Positions 10,301-21,200 of a DNA stretch of 64,000 nt are shown here, piece after piece. The notes under the pieces were generated by a model that was given only the letters and a program-made list of their open reading frames with translations, was not told the origin of the DNA and did not search any database. Position numbers and translations under genes: made by a program. Source of the DNA: an uncultured Muribaculaceae bacterium (GTDB taxonomy: Bacteria; Bacteroidota; Bacteroidia; Bacteroidales; Muribaculaceae); the NCBI GenBank assembly GCA_910587425.1, contig CAJUKU010000006.1, forward strand, positions 62,001 through 126,000, written 5' to 3'. Position 1 is the stretch's first letter. Each line of letters starts with the position of its first letter.

Positions 10301-10304
<4 letters not shown>
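8391..10304 (-). CDS. YgiQ family radical SAM protein
   Basis: 637-residue radical SAM enzyme of the YgiQ/UPF0313 family. The [4Fe-4S]/SAM motif CxxxCxxC is at Cys317, Cys321 and Cys324 (CFGGCAFC), preceded by another conserved Cys312. An N-terminal domain of about 290 residues, with GWDSVDVVLFTGDAYVDHPSFG, resembles a cobalamin-binding-like fold common in this family. The C-terminus is Arg/Lys-rich (ETKSARKNRQRRR). The substrate is not established. Its ATG overlaps the uvrB stop codon by 4 nt (ATGA), so the two are almost certainly co-transcribed and translationally coupled. Confidence 0.92.
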
Positions 10305-12409
<2,105 letters not shown>

Positions 12410-12413
12410 TCTG

Positions 12414-12445
12414 CAAAAATAGCAAAAAGAGGTCATGTGGGCAAG
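12414..12445 (-). promoter_or_regulatory. uvrB promoter (CTTG-N20-TATTTTTG), leaderless
   Basis: On the - strand CTTG (12442-12445), a 20-bp spacer and TATTTTTG (12414-12421) match the Bacteroidota -33/-7 pattern. The box ends 4 nt before the uvrB ATG, so transcription should start at or next to the A of the start codon. Confidence 0.75.
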
Positions 12446-12505
12446 TATGTGCGCTGACGGATGAGCGTTGTCGGCTTGTATAGGGCTAATATCGGGAGAA
12501 AGTTG

Positions 12506-12513
12506 TAAATTTG
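12506..12513 (+). promoter_or_regulatory. tgt promoter -7 box (TAAATTTG), leaderless
   Basis: TAAATTTG lies exactly 4 nt before the tgt ATG at 12518. No clear -33 box is seen at the expected distance. If the box is used, the mRNA starts at the initiation codon. Confidence 0.6.
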
Positions 12514-12517
12514 CAGC

Positions 12518-13648
12518 ATGGAATTTAAACTTGAAGCCACAGCGCCGGGCTCGGCTGCACGCGCGGCGACCATAACCACCGCTCATGGTGAGATAGAGAC
12601 TCCGGTATTCATGCCGGTGGGAACCGTGGCAAGCGTGAAGGGTGTGCATCAGCGTGAACTTGCCGATGACGTCAAGGCGCAGATCATCCTGGGTAATACA
12701 TATCATCTGTATCTCCGTCCGGGCACAGAAATATTGCACCGTGCCGGAGGTCTGCACCGTTTCATGGGGTGGGAGAAACCGATCCTTACCGACAGCGGTG
12801 GTTTTCAAGTGTTTTCTCTATCGGCTAACCGTAAGCTTAAAGAGGAGGGAGCGTGGTTCCGTTCGCATATCGACGGCTCGAAGCATCTGTTCACACCTGA
12901 GAATGTTGTGGATATAGAGCGTGTGATAGGCGCCGATATAATGATGGCGCTCGATGAGTGTCCTCCCGGAGACAGTGACCGTGAGTATGCCCGGAAATCG
13001 CTGTCGCTCACACACCGTTGGCTCGCACGCGGATGGAAGCGTTATTGTGAGACAGAAGGTCTGTATGGCTACCGGCAGTCATATTTCCCGATAGTGCAGG
13101 GGTGCACATTCCCCGATCTGCGCCGCGAATCTGCTAAATTTGTGGCGGATCTCGGTGCCGACGGCAATGCCATAGGCGGATTGGCTGTCGGTGAACCTAC
13201 CGAGGTGATGTATGAGATGATCGAGGTTGTCAACGAGATCCTGCCGACTGACCGTCCGCGCTATCTGATGGGTGTCGGAACTCCGGCGAATATACTTGAA
13301 GCGATAGACCGCGGTGTGGATATGATGGATTGCGTCATGCCTACCCGCAACGGACGCAACGGTATGATATTCACCTCCGAGGGAATCATGAATATGCGCA
13401 ACCGCAAGTGGGCTGACGATTTCTCACCACTGGATCCTAACGGAACGGCATTTGTCGACAAGGTGTATTCACGCGCCTATGTGCGGCACCTGTTTGTCAG
13501 CGACGAGCTTCTCGCCATGCAGATAGCCTCGATACATAACCTTGCGTTCTATCTTTGGCTCACACGCGAGGCACGTAACCATATCAAAGCGGGCGATTTC
13601 GCCCAGTGGAAGCCTCAGATGATGGAGCGTGTGACGCGTCGTCTATGA
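12518..13648 (+). CDS. tgt: tRNA-guanine transglycosylase, zinc site missing
   Basis: 376-residue bacterial Tgt, which swaps G34 of GUN-anticodon tRNAs for the queuosine precursor preQ1. The base-binding motif TDSGGFQVFSL (Asp92), the QGCTFPDLR and GGLAVGE loops, and the nucleophile region DMMDCVMPTRNGRNG are present. The usual zinc ligand cluster CxCxxC is absent: the corresponding stretch after SPLDPN is GTAFVDKVYSRAY (from residue 309), with no cysteine, although the later His340 (IHNLAFYL) remains. It is divergent from uvrB and lies 23 bp upstream of the LptF/G gene, with which it is probably co-transcribed. Confidence 0.93.
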   Translation: MEFKLEATAPGSAARAATITTAHGEIETPVFMPVGTVASVKGVHQRELADDVKAQIILGNTYHLYLRPGTEILHRAGGLHRFMGWEKPILTDSGGFQVFSLSANRKLKEEGAWFRSHIDGSKHLFTPENVVDIERVIGADIMMALDECPPGDSDREYARKSLSLTHRWLARGWKRYCETEGLYGYRQSYFPIVQGCTFPDLRRESAKFVADLGADGNAIGGLAVGEPTEVMYEMIEVVNEILPTDRPRYLMGVGTPANILEAIDRGVDMMDCVMPTRNGRNGMIFTSEGIMNMRNRKWADDFSPLDPNGTAFVDKVYSRAYVRHLFVSDELLAMQIASIHNLAFYLWLTREARNHIKAGDFAQWKPQMMERVTRRL

Positions 13649-13671
13649 CCTTAACAGAATAACCGGCAGCT

Positions 13672-14748
13672 ATGAAACTGAAGATTCTCGACCGCTATAT
13701 AATAGGGAAGTTTCTGGGCACATATATATTCGCCATTGTGCTCATTCTTGCCATAACGGTGATGTTTGACATCAATGAGAAACTCGATTCGTTTCTGAAA
13801 GCACCGATCAAAGCCACGATTTTTGATTATTTCCTTAACTTTCTGCCATATTTCGCCAACCAGTTCAGCCCGCTGTTCACTTTCATAGCCGTGATTTTCT
13901 TCACGTCGAAGCTTGCCGACAACAGCGAGATCATAGCCATGTTGTCGACCGGCATGAGTTACAGGCGACTGCTGATGCCATATATGCTTTCGGCAGCTGT
14001 CATAGCAGCCGCAACCTACGTGCTCAGTGCCTATATAATCCCGCCGGCAAACGTTAAGCGTATCGATTATCAGAATGTCTATGTGAAGAATAAGAAGGTT
14101 GACTACGGGTCGAATATACAGTTACAGGTACGCGAGGGTGAGATCGCATACATGAGCCGATTCGACAACCGTATGAAGACAGGCTACCGATTCTCGCTTG
14201 AGAAATTCGATGATAAGAAGCTCGTATCACGTCTTACTGCACAGACGATCCGTTATGATACATTGTACAAGTGGACTGTGCGCGATTACATGATTCGCGA
14301 TTTCGTGGGAGACCGCGAGATCATACGCCGGGGCACACGTCTTGATACCATTATCCCTATCGAGCCGCGCGACTTCCTTATATCCAAGAATGATCAGGAA
14401 ATGTTGTCGTCACCTGCACTGAGCGAGTACATTTCCAGGCAGCGTGAGAGGGGAGTGGCTAACATCAAGAACTTCGAGATAGAGTACCACCGGCGCTACG
14501 CTATGACGGCAGCCGCTTTCATACTCACTGTCATAGGGATGGCATTGTCGTCGCGCAAGGTCAAGGGAGGCATGGGTATAAATATCGGTATCGGACTTGT
14601 GCTGAGTTTCAGCTACATTCTGTTCATGACGGTGACCTCCACATTTGCCGTGTCGGGTTATACATCTCCGTTTGTAGCCATGTGGATACCTAACGTGATC
14701 TATGCCGTGATTGCAGTGGTTCTCTACCGCAAGGCATCCCAGGGATAA
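13672..14748 (+). CDS. LptF/LptG family lipopolysaccharide export permease
   Basis: 358-residue inner-membrane protein of the YjgP/YjgQ family. Such proteins are the membrane subunits of the Lpt ABC transporter that extracts lipopolysaccharide from the inner membrane. Hydrophobic helices are grouped at both ends (about residues 10-32, 58-78, 100-122 and 275-352), around a soluble central domain (about 130-260) that would form the periplasmic jellyroll. LptF and LptG cannot be told apart here with confidence. It follows tgt closely and is convergent with the MATE transporter gene, with only 8 bp between stops. Confidence 0.9.
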   Translation: MKLKILDRYIIGKFLGTYIFAIVLILAITVMFDINEKLDSFLKAPIKATIFDYFLNFLPYFANQFSPLFTFIAVIFFTSKLADNSEIIAMLSTGMSYRRLLMPYMLSAAVIAAATYVLSAYIIPPANVKRIDYQNVYVKNKKVDYGSNIQLQVREGEIAYMSRFDNRMKTGYRFSLEKFDDKKLVSRLTAQTIRYDTLYKWTVRDYMIRDFVGDREIIRRGTRLDTIIPIEPRDFLISKNDQEMLSSPALSEYISRQRERGVANIKNFEIEYHRRYAMTAAAFILTVIGMALSSRKVKGGMGINIGIGLVLSFSYILFMTVTSTFAVSGYTSPFVAMWIPNVIYAVIAVVLYRKASQG

Positions 14749-14756
14749 GTCAGGAT

Positions 14757-16073
14757 TCAGTCCGGGGAGACCGGATATTTCTTCAGCAGTGCAGGAAGCT
14801 GCAGCGACAGCCCGACACCCCTTGAGAAGAGATAAAGCAGGAATGCAGTCCAGAGAAACATGTTGGATAGCGGCGCCGATAATATCACCGCCGCAAAGAT
14901 CAGAGATGCGGCTAAGGTGGTGAAAAGCATCCGGCGGGTTGCAGTGAAACCTATGAATAATCCATCGAGGATGAATGCGGCGAATGAGACTACAGGAATA
15001 AGCAATATGACCGTCAGCAACGAGTGACATGCTTCTCTGACTGCCGGAATGTCTGTGAGAAGATTTATTATGGATCTTGCGCCGCACAGGTATATCAACA
15101 GAAATATGCATGCAACTCCTGTCGACCATATCAGCAATGCCCGTATCGAACGCCGCAGTGTGGCTCCGTCGGCAGCCCCGGCACTTTCACCCGTCAGCGC
15201 TTCCCCGGCAAATGCGAATCCATCCATCACGTAGGAGAAGAAAAAGAAGAATTGCATTGTCACGGCATTTGCTGCCAAAGTCAGATCGCCCATTCTCGCA
15301 CCACATGATGTGACAGCAGTCGACACCGCCATGATGCAGGTGGATCGTAGAAAAAGTTCGAGGCTTACATAGAAGAATTTACGGAATCCGCCGCCACGCA
15401 GTATGTAGGAAGTTCGGAATTTAAATCCCTTCCCACGTATGAACCCGGCGAGGAGTGCTATCGCGATGATCAGTGATAGCCAGTTGGCTGTCAGTGTGCC
15501 GTAGGCGACTCCCATCAACCCCTGTTTCAACAGGAACACAGCAATCAGGCTACCGGCAACATTGATAACATTCATAGAAATTGACACAGCCATAGGTATG
15601 ACGGTGTTCTGCATTCCTATAAGCCATCCGTTTATGGATAGGGTGATCAGAAGCGGCGGAATACCTTTGGAGCATATCATGAAATATTCGGCAGCGTAGG
15701 GCGCGGAATCAGCTGATGGACTTATGAGCGTCAGCAACAATGACATAACAGGACCTGAACAGATCACAATTCCGATACCTATTATCGCTGCGATCGCTAT
15801 CGCGCGAAGCAGCACTACCGATTGCGCAATCCGGTTGCGTTGCCCTAATGCCGTGGCTGCGAGTCCAGTCGTGCCCATGCGCAGAAATCCGCACAGCCAC
15901 AGAATCACATTCAGCATTGTTGATCCGGCAGCTATGGCGGCGAGATATTCCGTACGGCCCAGATGACCTGTTATCGCGGTGTCGCACAACCCGAGCAGGG
16001 GTATAGTGATATTGCTTGCTATTGCCGGTAAGGCAAGCAGCATTATGCGTCGGTGTATGGAGCGGTCGCGCAT
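14757..16073 (-). CDS. MATE family efflux transporter
   Basis: 438-residue multidrug and toxin extrusion (MATE) family membrane protein of the DinF-like branch, with about 12 hydrophobic helices. The N-terminal signature ALPAIASNITIPLLGLCDTA, followed by GHLGRTEYLAAIAAG, is typical. Members exchange cations for organic substrates, but the substrate here is unknown. The start is 4 nt after the stop of a small upstream gene, and this is the last gene of the apparent ileS-lspA run. Confidence 0.9.
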   Translation of the reverse strand: MRDRSIHRRIMLLALPAIASNITIPLLGLCDTAITGHLGRTEYLAAIAAGSTMLNVILWLCGFLRMGTTGLAATALGQRNRIAQSVVLLRAIAIAAIIGIGIVICSGPVMSLLLTLISPSADSAPYAAEYFMICSKGIPPLLITLSINGWLIGMQNTVIPMAVSISMNVINVAGSLIAVFLLKQGLMGVAYGTLTANWLSLIIAIALLAGFIRGKGFKFRTSYILRGGGFRKFFYVSLELFLRSTCIMAVSTAVTSCGARMGDLTLAANAVTMQFFFFFSYVMDGFAFAGEALTGESAGAADGATLRRSIRALLIWSTGVACIFLLIYLCGARSIINLLTDIPAVREACHSLLTVILLIPVVSFAAFILDGLFIGFTATRRMLFTTLAASLIFAAVILSAPLSNMFLWTAFLLYLFSRGVGLSLQLPALLKKYPVSPD

Positions 16074-16077
16074 AACA

Positions 16078-16326
16078 TTACCGGTCTACGCTTATGGCAA
16101 AGGAGTGTCTGCCATCGGCACTGACCGAGCGCCGCAGGATTATGGGATCGTCGAAGTAGAGCGTGCCGGGAGTCTCCTGCTCGAAAGGGGCTATACTTAC
16201 CGATCCATCATCGGGATTAATGCGTGCAATATGAAGATAGTAGCTCTTTCCCTCGAATGTCAGGTGTCTTGCGAGTACATCTGTCGCATGTAAGCAGCGC
16301 GACACCTCATTGACATTATCTTCCAT
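16078..16326 (-). CDS. Small hypothetical protein (82 aa)
   Basis: 82-residue protein that I do not recognise. The chosen start (MEDNVNEVSRCL) lies inside the last codons of the upstream lipoprotein gene (11-nt overlap), and the stop is 4 nt before the MATE start codon, a tight operon fit that argues for a real gene. A longer version starting at 16377 would overlap the lipoprotein more. It has no signal peptide or membrane segment; the middle alternates hydrophobic and polar residues (GKSYYLHIARINPDDGS), suggesting a small beta-rich domain. Confidence 0.6.
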   Translation of the reverse strand: MEDNVNEVSRCLHATDVLARHLTFEGKSYYLHIARINPDDGSVSIAPFEQETPGTLYFDDPIILRRSVSADGRHSFAISVDR

Positions 16327-17146
16327 AACGGTTTGAAAGATACAGCTGTGAGGAACGCTGACCGGTCCGGACATCATCCGAACGGCGCCTAATCAGGCTG
16401 ATAGAGTCGGCGAAAGCCTGCTCTTTGCCGCTGGGTATATACCGTATGTAGCCGTGTATAGCCGTTGCACTTTGTTCAGGATCAAGGGCGAGCGATGTGC
16501 GTTTCCATCCGTCGCCGGCAGATCGGATACGGTTATATTCCTTGTTGCCGTTCTGATACTCGGCGACGATGACCATTTCGGTAGTTCCCGGGGCACTTGT
16601 CATGCGGGAAGATAGCTCATACAGGTCGCCACGCTCCCAATGCTGGTCAGAATTCAGCACGAAAGGCGTGATATCAGAAGGCATGGTGGATGAAAAGCGT
16701 CGCCATGATGCGTCAGGCCAAACATTGACGGAGTCGCCCGATACAACAAACCGCGCATTGCCTCCGGTCGTAGATGTCCTGCCGGCTCCTGCCGAAGCCT
16801 CGGCATCGGCTATCTCATCTTCAAGAATGGTGATGACTTTATCGTAGACCTCAACATAGCGGTCGGTATGGTATCCGTACCATTTCAGTGATGTGTCGAT
16901 ATCTTCGCTTGTATAGCCATAACGTGCTAAAACCGATTGCCGGAGCAGGCGTTTTGCTGAGTCTGTCGGGTAGTCGGTCCGGTGTTGCTCCACAATACTT
17001 TCGGCAGTATGCAGATCTGCAATCACATGAGCCATCTTGTCCGGGGGGATAATTCCGGAGGGTGTTGACGAGCATGCTGCCGTAATAGCCATTAAAGCCA
17101 CCAGCGGCAAGCAGTGAAGCGTGCGGAGAGAGCTGCGGGGCATCAT
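16316..17146 (-). CDS. DUF4296 domain lipoprotein
   Basis: 276-residue envelope lipoprotein. A signal peptide with lipobox (TAACS, about residues 21-25) is followed by a DUF4296 domain over roughly residues 32-115 (PPDKMAHVIADLHTAESIVEQ, then RYGYTSEDIDTSLKWYGYH). The C-terminal half, about residues 130-250, is beta-rich and resembles a carbohydrate- or membrane-surface-type domain, but I cannot name it. DUF4296 genes are often next to lspA in Bacteroidota, as here, where the ATG overlaps the lspA stop by 4 nt. Function unknown. Confidence 0.82.
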   Translation of the reverse strand: MMPRSSLRTLHCLPLVALMAITAACSSTPSGIIPPDKMAHVIADLHTAESIVEQHRTDYPTDSAKRLLRQSVLARYGYTSEDIDTSLKWYGYHTDRYVEVYDKVITILEDEIADAEASAGAGRTSTTGGNARFVVSGDSVNVWPDASWRRFSSTMPSDITPFVLNSDQHWERGDLYELSSRMTSAPGTTEMVIVAEYQNGNKEYNRIRSAGDGWKRTSLALDPEQSATAIHGYIRYIPSGKEQAFADSISLIRRRSDDVRTGQRSSQLYLSNRYGR

Positions 17147-17799
17147 CGGCTGGACGAGTTGTCAACTCCGCCGTCATCAGTTCCACGGGTAAATGTCTCT
17201 CCCGACAGATAACGGTGATAGAATATTATGATAGCGATCATTCCCACCGATATGGCGGCATCGGCGAAGTTGAACACCGGCTGGAAGAACAGGAATGTCT
17301 GTCCGCCTATCCAAGGCAACCATGAAGGCCAGTCGAAGCTGAACAGGGGGAAATAGAACATATCCACGACGCGCCCGTGCAGGAACGAGGCGTAGCCCCC
17401 ACCTTCAGGAAACATTGTCGCGATCACCGGTGGCATGGGATTGTTGAATATCAGACCGTAGAACATGCAGTCAATGATATTTCCGGCAGCACCCGCAGTG
17501 ATGAGGGCAAGGCATACCATGAATCCCATCGGAATGTCAGGACGGCGGCTCAGGCGGCAGATTATCCATCCGAGAACACCGACTGCGATTATGCGGAACA
17601 GTGTCAGGAACAGTTTTGATCCGAACTCCATTCCGAACGCCATACCGTTGTTCTCGACAAAGACGAGCTGAAACCATGAGGTGATCTCATAGCTCTCGCC
17701 GAGATAGAAATTTGTCTTGACCCAGATCTTTATGACCTGGTCAATAATTATTACGGCGATTATGATCCAGAGCGCCGCAGCGGCTTTGCTGATCTTCAC
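17143..17799 (-). CDS. lspA: Lipoprotein signal peptidase (signal peptidase II)
   Basis: Inner-membrane aspartyl peptidase that removes the signal peptide from diacylglyceryl-modified prolipoproteins. Four hydrophobic helices and both catalytic motifs are present: AGAAGNIIDCMFYG and FNFADAAISVGM, each with an aspartate. The frame is open upstream to 17871, inside the dksA-like gene, but the family N-terminus starts at the GTG at 17799, one nt after that gene's stop; 218 residues result. An insertion of about 50 residues between the two catalytic motifs is common in Bacteroidales. Its position with ileS upstream and a lipoprotein gene downstream fits its role. Confidence 0.93.
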   Translation of the reverse strand: MKISKAAAALWIIIAVIIIDQVIKIWVKTNFYLGESYEITSWFQLVFVENNGMAFGMEFGSKLFLTLFRIIAVGVLGWIICRLSRRPDIPMGFMVCLALITAGAAGNIIDCMFYGLIFNNPMPPVIATMFPEGGGYASFLHGRVVDMFYFPLFSFDWPSWLPWIGGQTFLFFQPVFNFADAAISVGMIAIIIFYHRYLSGETFTRGTDDGGVDNSSSR

Positions 17800-17800
17800 T

Positions 17801-18172
17801 TTACTGCTTCTGTTCGATACTGAGTGTGGCGTGCGGCACGGCGCGCAGACGTTCTTTCGGGATAAGTTCACCGGTCACGCGGCAAATTCCGTATGTCTTG
17901 TTCTCGATGCGTACAAGGGCAGCCTTGAGATGCTGTATGAACTTCATCTGCCGCTGCGCAAGGCGTCCTGCCTCCTCCTTGCCGAGCACGTTGGCACTCT
18001 CCTCAAGCGCCTTGAATGTCGGGGAGGTATCGGCGGTATCGTTTCCGTCGGTGTTTGTGACGTCGGCACAGAGCAGTTCGTAGTCGCGTTGTGCTTTGGC
18101 GAGCTTTTCAAGTATGATCTGCTTGAATTCCTGAAGTTCGTCGTCGGAGTAACGGGTCTTTTTGTCGCTCAT
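17801..18172 (-). CDS. TraR/DksA family regulator lacking most zinc cysteines
   Basis: 123-residue DksA-like protein. Such proteins enter the secondary channel of RNA polymerase and alter initiation, often with ppGpp. A coiled-coil part (about residues 8-85) with several acidic residues precedes the zinc-finger region. Of the four canonical cysteines only one remains (YGICRVTG); the partner positions are Thr, Ser and Gln (VTG, LSIEQK). The motif LIPKERLRAVPHAT is well conserved, so the fold is probably kept without zinc, as is usual in Bacteroidota versions. It sits between ileS and lspA, 1 nt from the latter. Confidence 0.88.
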   Translation of the reverse strand: MSDKKTRYSDDELQEFKQIILEKLAKAQRDYELLCADVTNTDGNDTADTSPTFKALEESANVLGKEEAGRLAQRQMKFIQHLKAALVRIENKTYGICRVTGELIPKERLRAVPHATLSIEQKQ

Positions 18173-18234
18173 GGCGTGGTGTGTTTGTTATCTGTATCCC
18201 GAAATGGGCAGTTGTTGGATATTGTTGTTTTGGA

Positions 18235-21200
18235 TCACGAACGGGTGATGAGGATGCGCAGCGTTATGTCATCGTCGAGTTCAAGCGTTTCGGCTCCTTC
18301 AGAATCAGGGGCTACGTTGCCGTGGGTCAGGGAATCGGCGAGCACCTGGGTGCAAATGTATTCAGCATGTCGCTCGAGTGCTTCCTCAACTTCCGGACAT
18401 GGTGCGACGACTATGTTTATGCGGTCCGTAATATCAAATCCGCGGCTCTTGCGTATGTTCTGTATGCGGTTCACGATGTCGCGGGCAATGCCTTCGGCAC
18501 GTAGCTCGGGTGTGATTGTCACATCGAGCGCTACAGTCACGTTGCCCTCGTTTGCCACAAGCCATCCGGGGATATCCTCGGAGATTATCTCAACATCGCT
18601 TGCGTCTATGACGGCGGTTGTGTCGGCAACCTGCAGGGCAACCTTGCCTTCGCGTTCCAACTCGGCGATCTGTGCGGGTGTCATAGCCTGCACGGCTGCG
18701 GCAACCTGCTTCATGAGTTTGCCATGCTTCGGACCGAGGCGGCGGAAGTCGGGTTTCACACGCTTCACGAGGATTCCGTCGGCATCATCGCTCACAATGT
18801 CGAGAAGCTTGACGTTTACCTCACTGGTGATCAGGGGTGTCATGGCTGCAAGTTCGCGGCGGCGCTCGTCGTCGTTGGCGGGAACCATAATGCGGCTCAG
18901 CGGCTGGCGCACCTTGATGTCAGCCTTGCGGCGCAGGGCGAGAACCATCGATGTGACAGTCTGGGCAAGACTCATTGATTTCTCAAGAGGCTTGTCGATC
19001 AGTGCGGTGTCGGCAACCGGGAAGTCCTGCAGATGAACCGATTCGGCGCCGGGACACAGGTCGTGCCACAGGCGGTCGGCATAGAATGGTGCTATGGGAG
19101 CTATGAGCTGTGCTACAGTGCAGAGGCAGGTGTAGAGCGTCTGGTACGCGGCAAGTTTGTCGGCATCCATCTCTCCGCCCCAGAAACGCTTGCGGTTGAG
19201 ACGCACGTACCAGTTGGACAGATTGTCGCAGACGAAGTCATTTATGGCGCGTGCCGCACGAGTGGGCTCGTAATCCTCCAGAGCCTCGTCGACATCCTTT
19301 ACCACTGTGTTGAGCAGCGAGAGGATCCAACGGTCGATTTCCGGACGTTCGGCTACAGGAATCTGCGGAGCGGCAGGATCGAACTCGTCAACATTGGCGT
19401 AGAGAGCGAAGAAAGAGTATGTATTGTAGAGTGTAGCGAAAAGCTTGCGTGCCACTTCCTGAACACCTGCTTCATCGAATTTGAGGTTGTCCCATGGCGA
19501 TGAGTTGGCGATCATGTACCAACGCAGGGGGTCGGAACCGTATTTCTCGATAGCCTTGAAAGGATCGACGGCATTGCCAAGGCGTTTTGACATCTTGTTG
19601 CCGTCTTTGTCGAGCACAAGTCCGTTGGAAACGACGGCTTTGTATGCACGGCTGCCGAACACCATGCCGGCAATTGCGTGGAGCGTGAAGAACCATCCGC
19701 GTGTCTGGTCGACACCTTCGGCTATGAAGTCGGCAGGGAAAAGCTCGCCGTTGTCGAATGCCTCGCGGTTTTCAAACGGATAGTGGATCTGTGCGTAGGG
19801 CATGGAGCCGGAATCGAACCAAACGTCGATAAGATCGGTCTCGCGGTGCATCGGACGTCCGGTCGGGCTGAGAAGCACGATGTCGTCAACGTATGGGCGG
19901 TGAAGGTCGATGAGCTCGTAATTGGCTTTAGAGTAGTCGCCGGGCTTGAACCCGCGTTCTTTCCAGGGGTTGGACTTCATGAGTCCTGCCTCGACGGCAC
20001 GCTCGATCTCGTTGTAGAGCTGTTCTACCGAGCTGATGCAAAGCTCCTCGCGTGCATCCTCCGTACGCCATATCGGCAGGGGGGTGCCCCAGTAACGGCT
20101 ACGCGAGAGATTCCAGTCCTGAAGATTCTCAAGCCATTTGCCGAATCTGCCGGTTCCGGTCGACTGCGGTTTCCATTTTATCGACTGGTTGAGTGTGATA
20201 AGTTCGTCGCGGGCTGCGGTAGTGCGGATGAACCAGCTGTCGAGAGGATAGTAGAGCACCGGTTTGTCCGTGCGCCAGCAGTGCGGATAGTTGTGGGTAT
20301 GCTTCTCGATGCGGAACGCGCTTCCCTCCTGCTTGAGCATCATGCAGATAGCCACGTCGAGCGTCTCGGTCTGCTCATTAGCCTCCGGGTCGTATGCGTT
20401 TTTCACATATCGCCCTGCCCAGGCTGAGTAAGCCTCGGTATTTACATTGTTCTTTACAAACTCAGGGTCAAGATCCTCTATGCGGTAGAATCTGCCACGC
20501 AGATCCACCATCGGGCGGATATTGCCGTCGCGGTCAGTGAGGTGAAGCGGCGGTATTCCGTTCTGACGCGATACGCGAAGGTCGTCGGCACCGAAAGTAC
20601 CTGCAATGTGCACTATTCCGGTACCGTCGGCTGTGGTCACGTAATCACCCGGTATCACGCGGAATGCGCCTTCACCCGGGTTTACCCAAGGAATGAGCTG
20701 AGTGTAGTGGAGTCCGCAGAGATCACTGCCCTTGACTTTCGCAACAATCCGGTAGGGGACTGTCTTGTCGCCTTTCTTATACTCTTCGAGAGATGCATCG
20801 GCGCCTTTCGCTCCGAGTACGGATGCGGTAAGGTCGGCTGCGACAACACATGTGATCTTCTCGCCGGAGTAAGGGTTGTATGTGCGTACGATGTTATATT
20901 CGATCTCCGGACCAACGGCAAGTGCGGTATTGGAAGGGAGTGTCCAGGGCGTTGTGGTCCAAGCGAGCATCACTGGGGTTCCCCATCCGGTCATCTCAGG
21001 TTTCGGATCGGTGATGGTGAACTGTGCGGTGCATGTCGTGTCCTTTACATCGCGGTAACATCCGGGTTGGTTCAGCTCATGCGAGCTGAGTCCGGTTCCG
21101 GCGGCGGGAGAGTAAGGCTGAATGGTATAACCTTTGTAGAGGTAGCCTTTTGAGTAAAGCTGGCTGAGGAGCCACCATACGGATTCGATGTAGCGGTTAT

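Noticed and set aside
12410..12808. 133-codon N-terminal extension of UvrB
   Set aside because: The extension overlaps the uvrB promoter and the divergent tgt gene; UvrB homologues begin at MNFKLASLYK.
17717..19036. 439-codon open frame on the + strand
   Set aside because: Crosses lspA, the dksA-like gene and ileS antisense; low-complexity Ser/Arg-rich, not a protein family.
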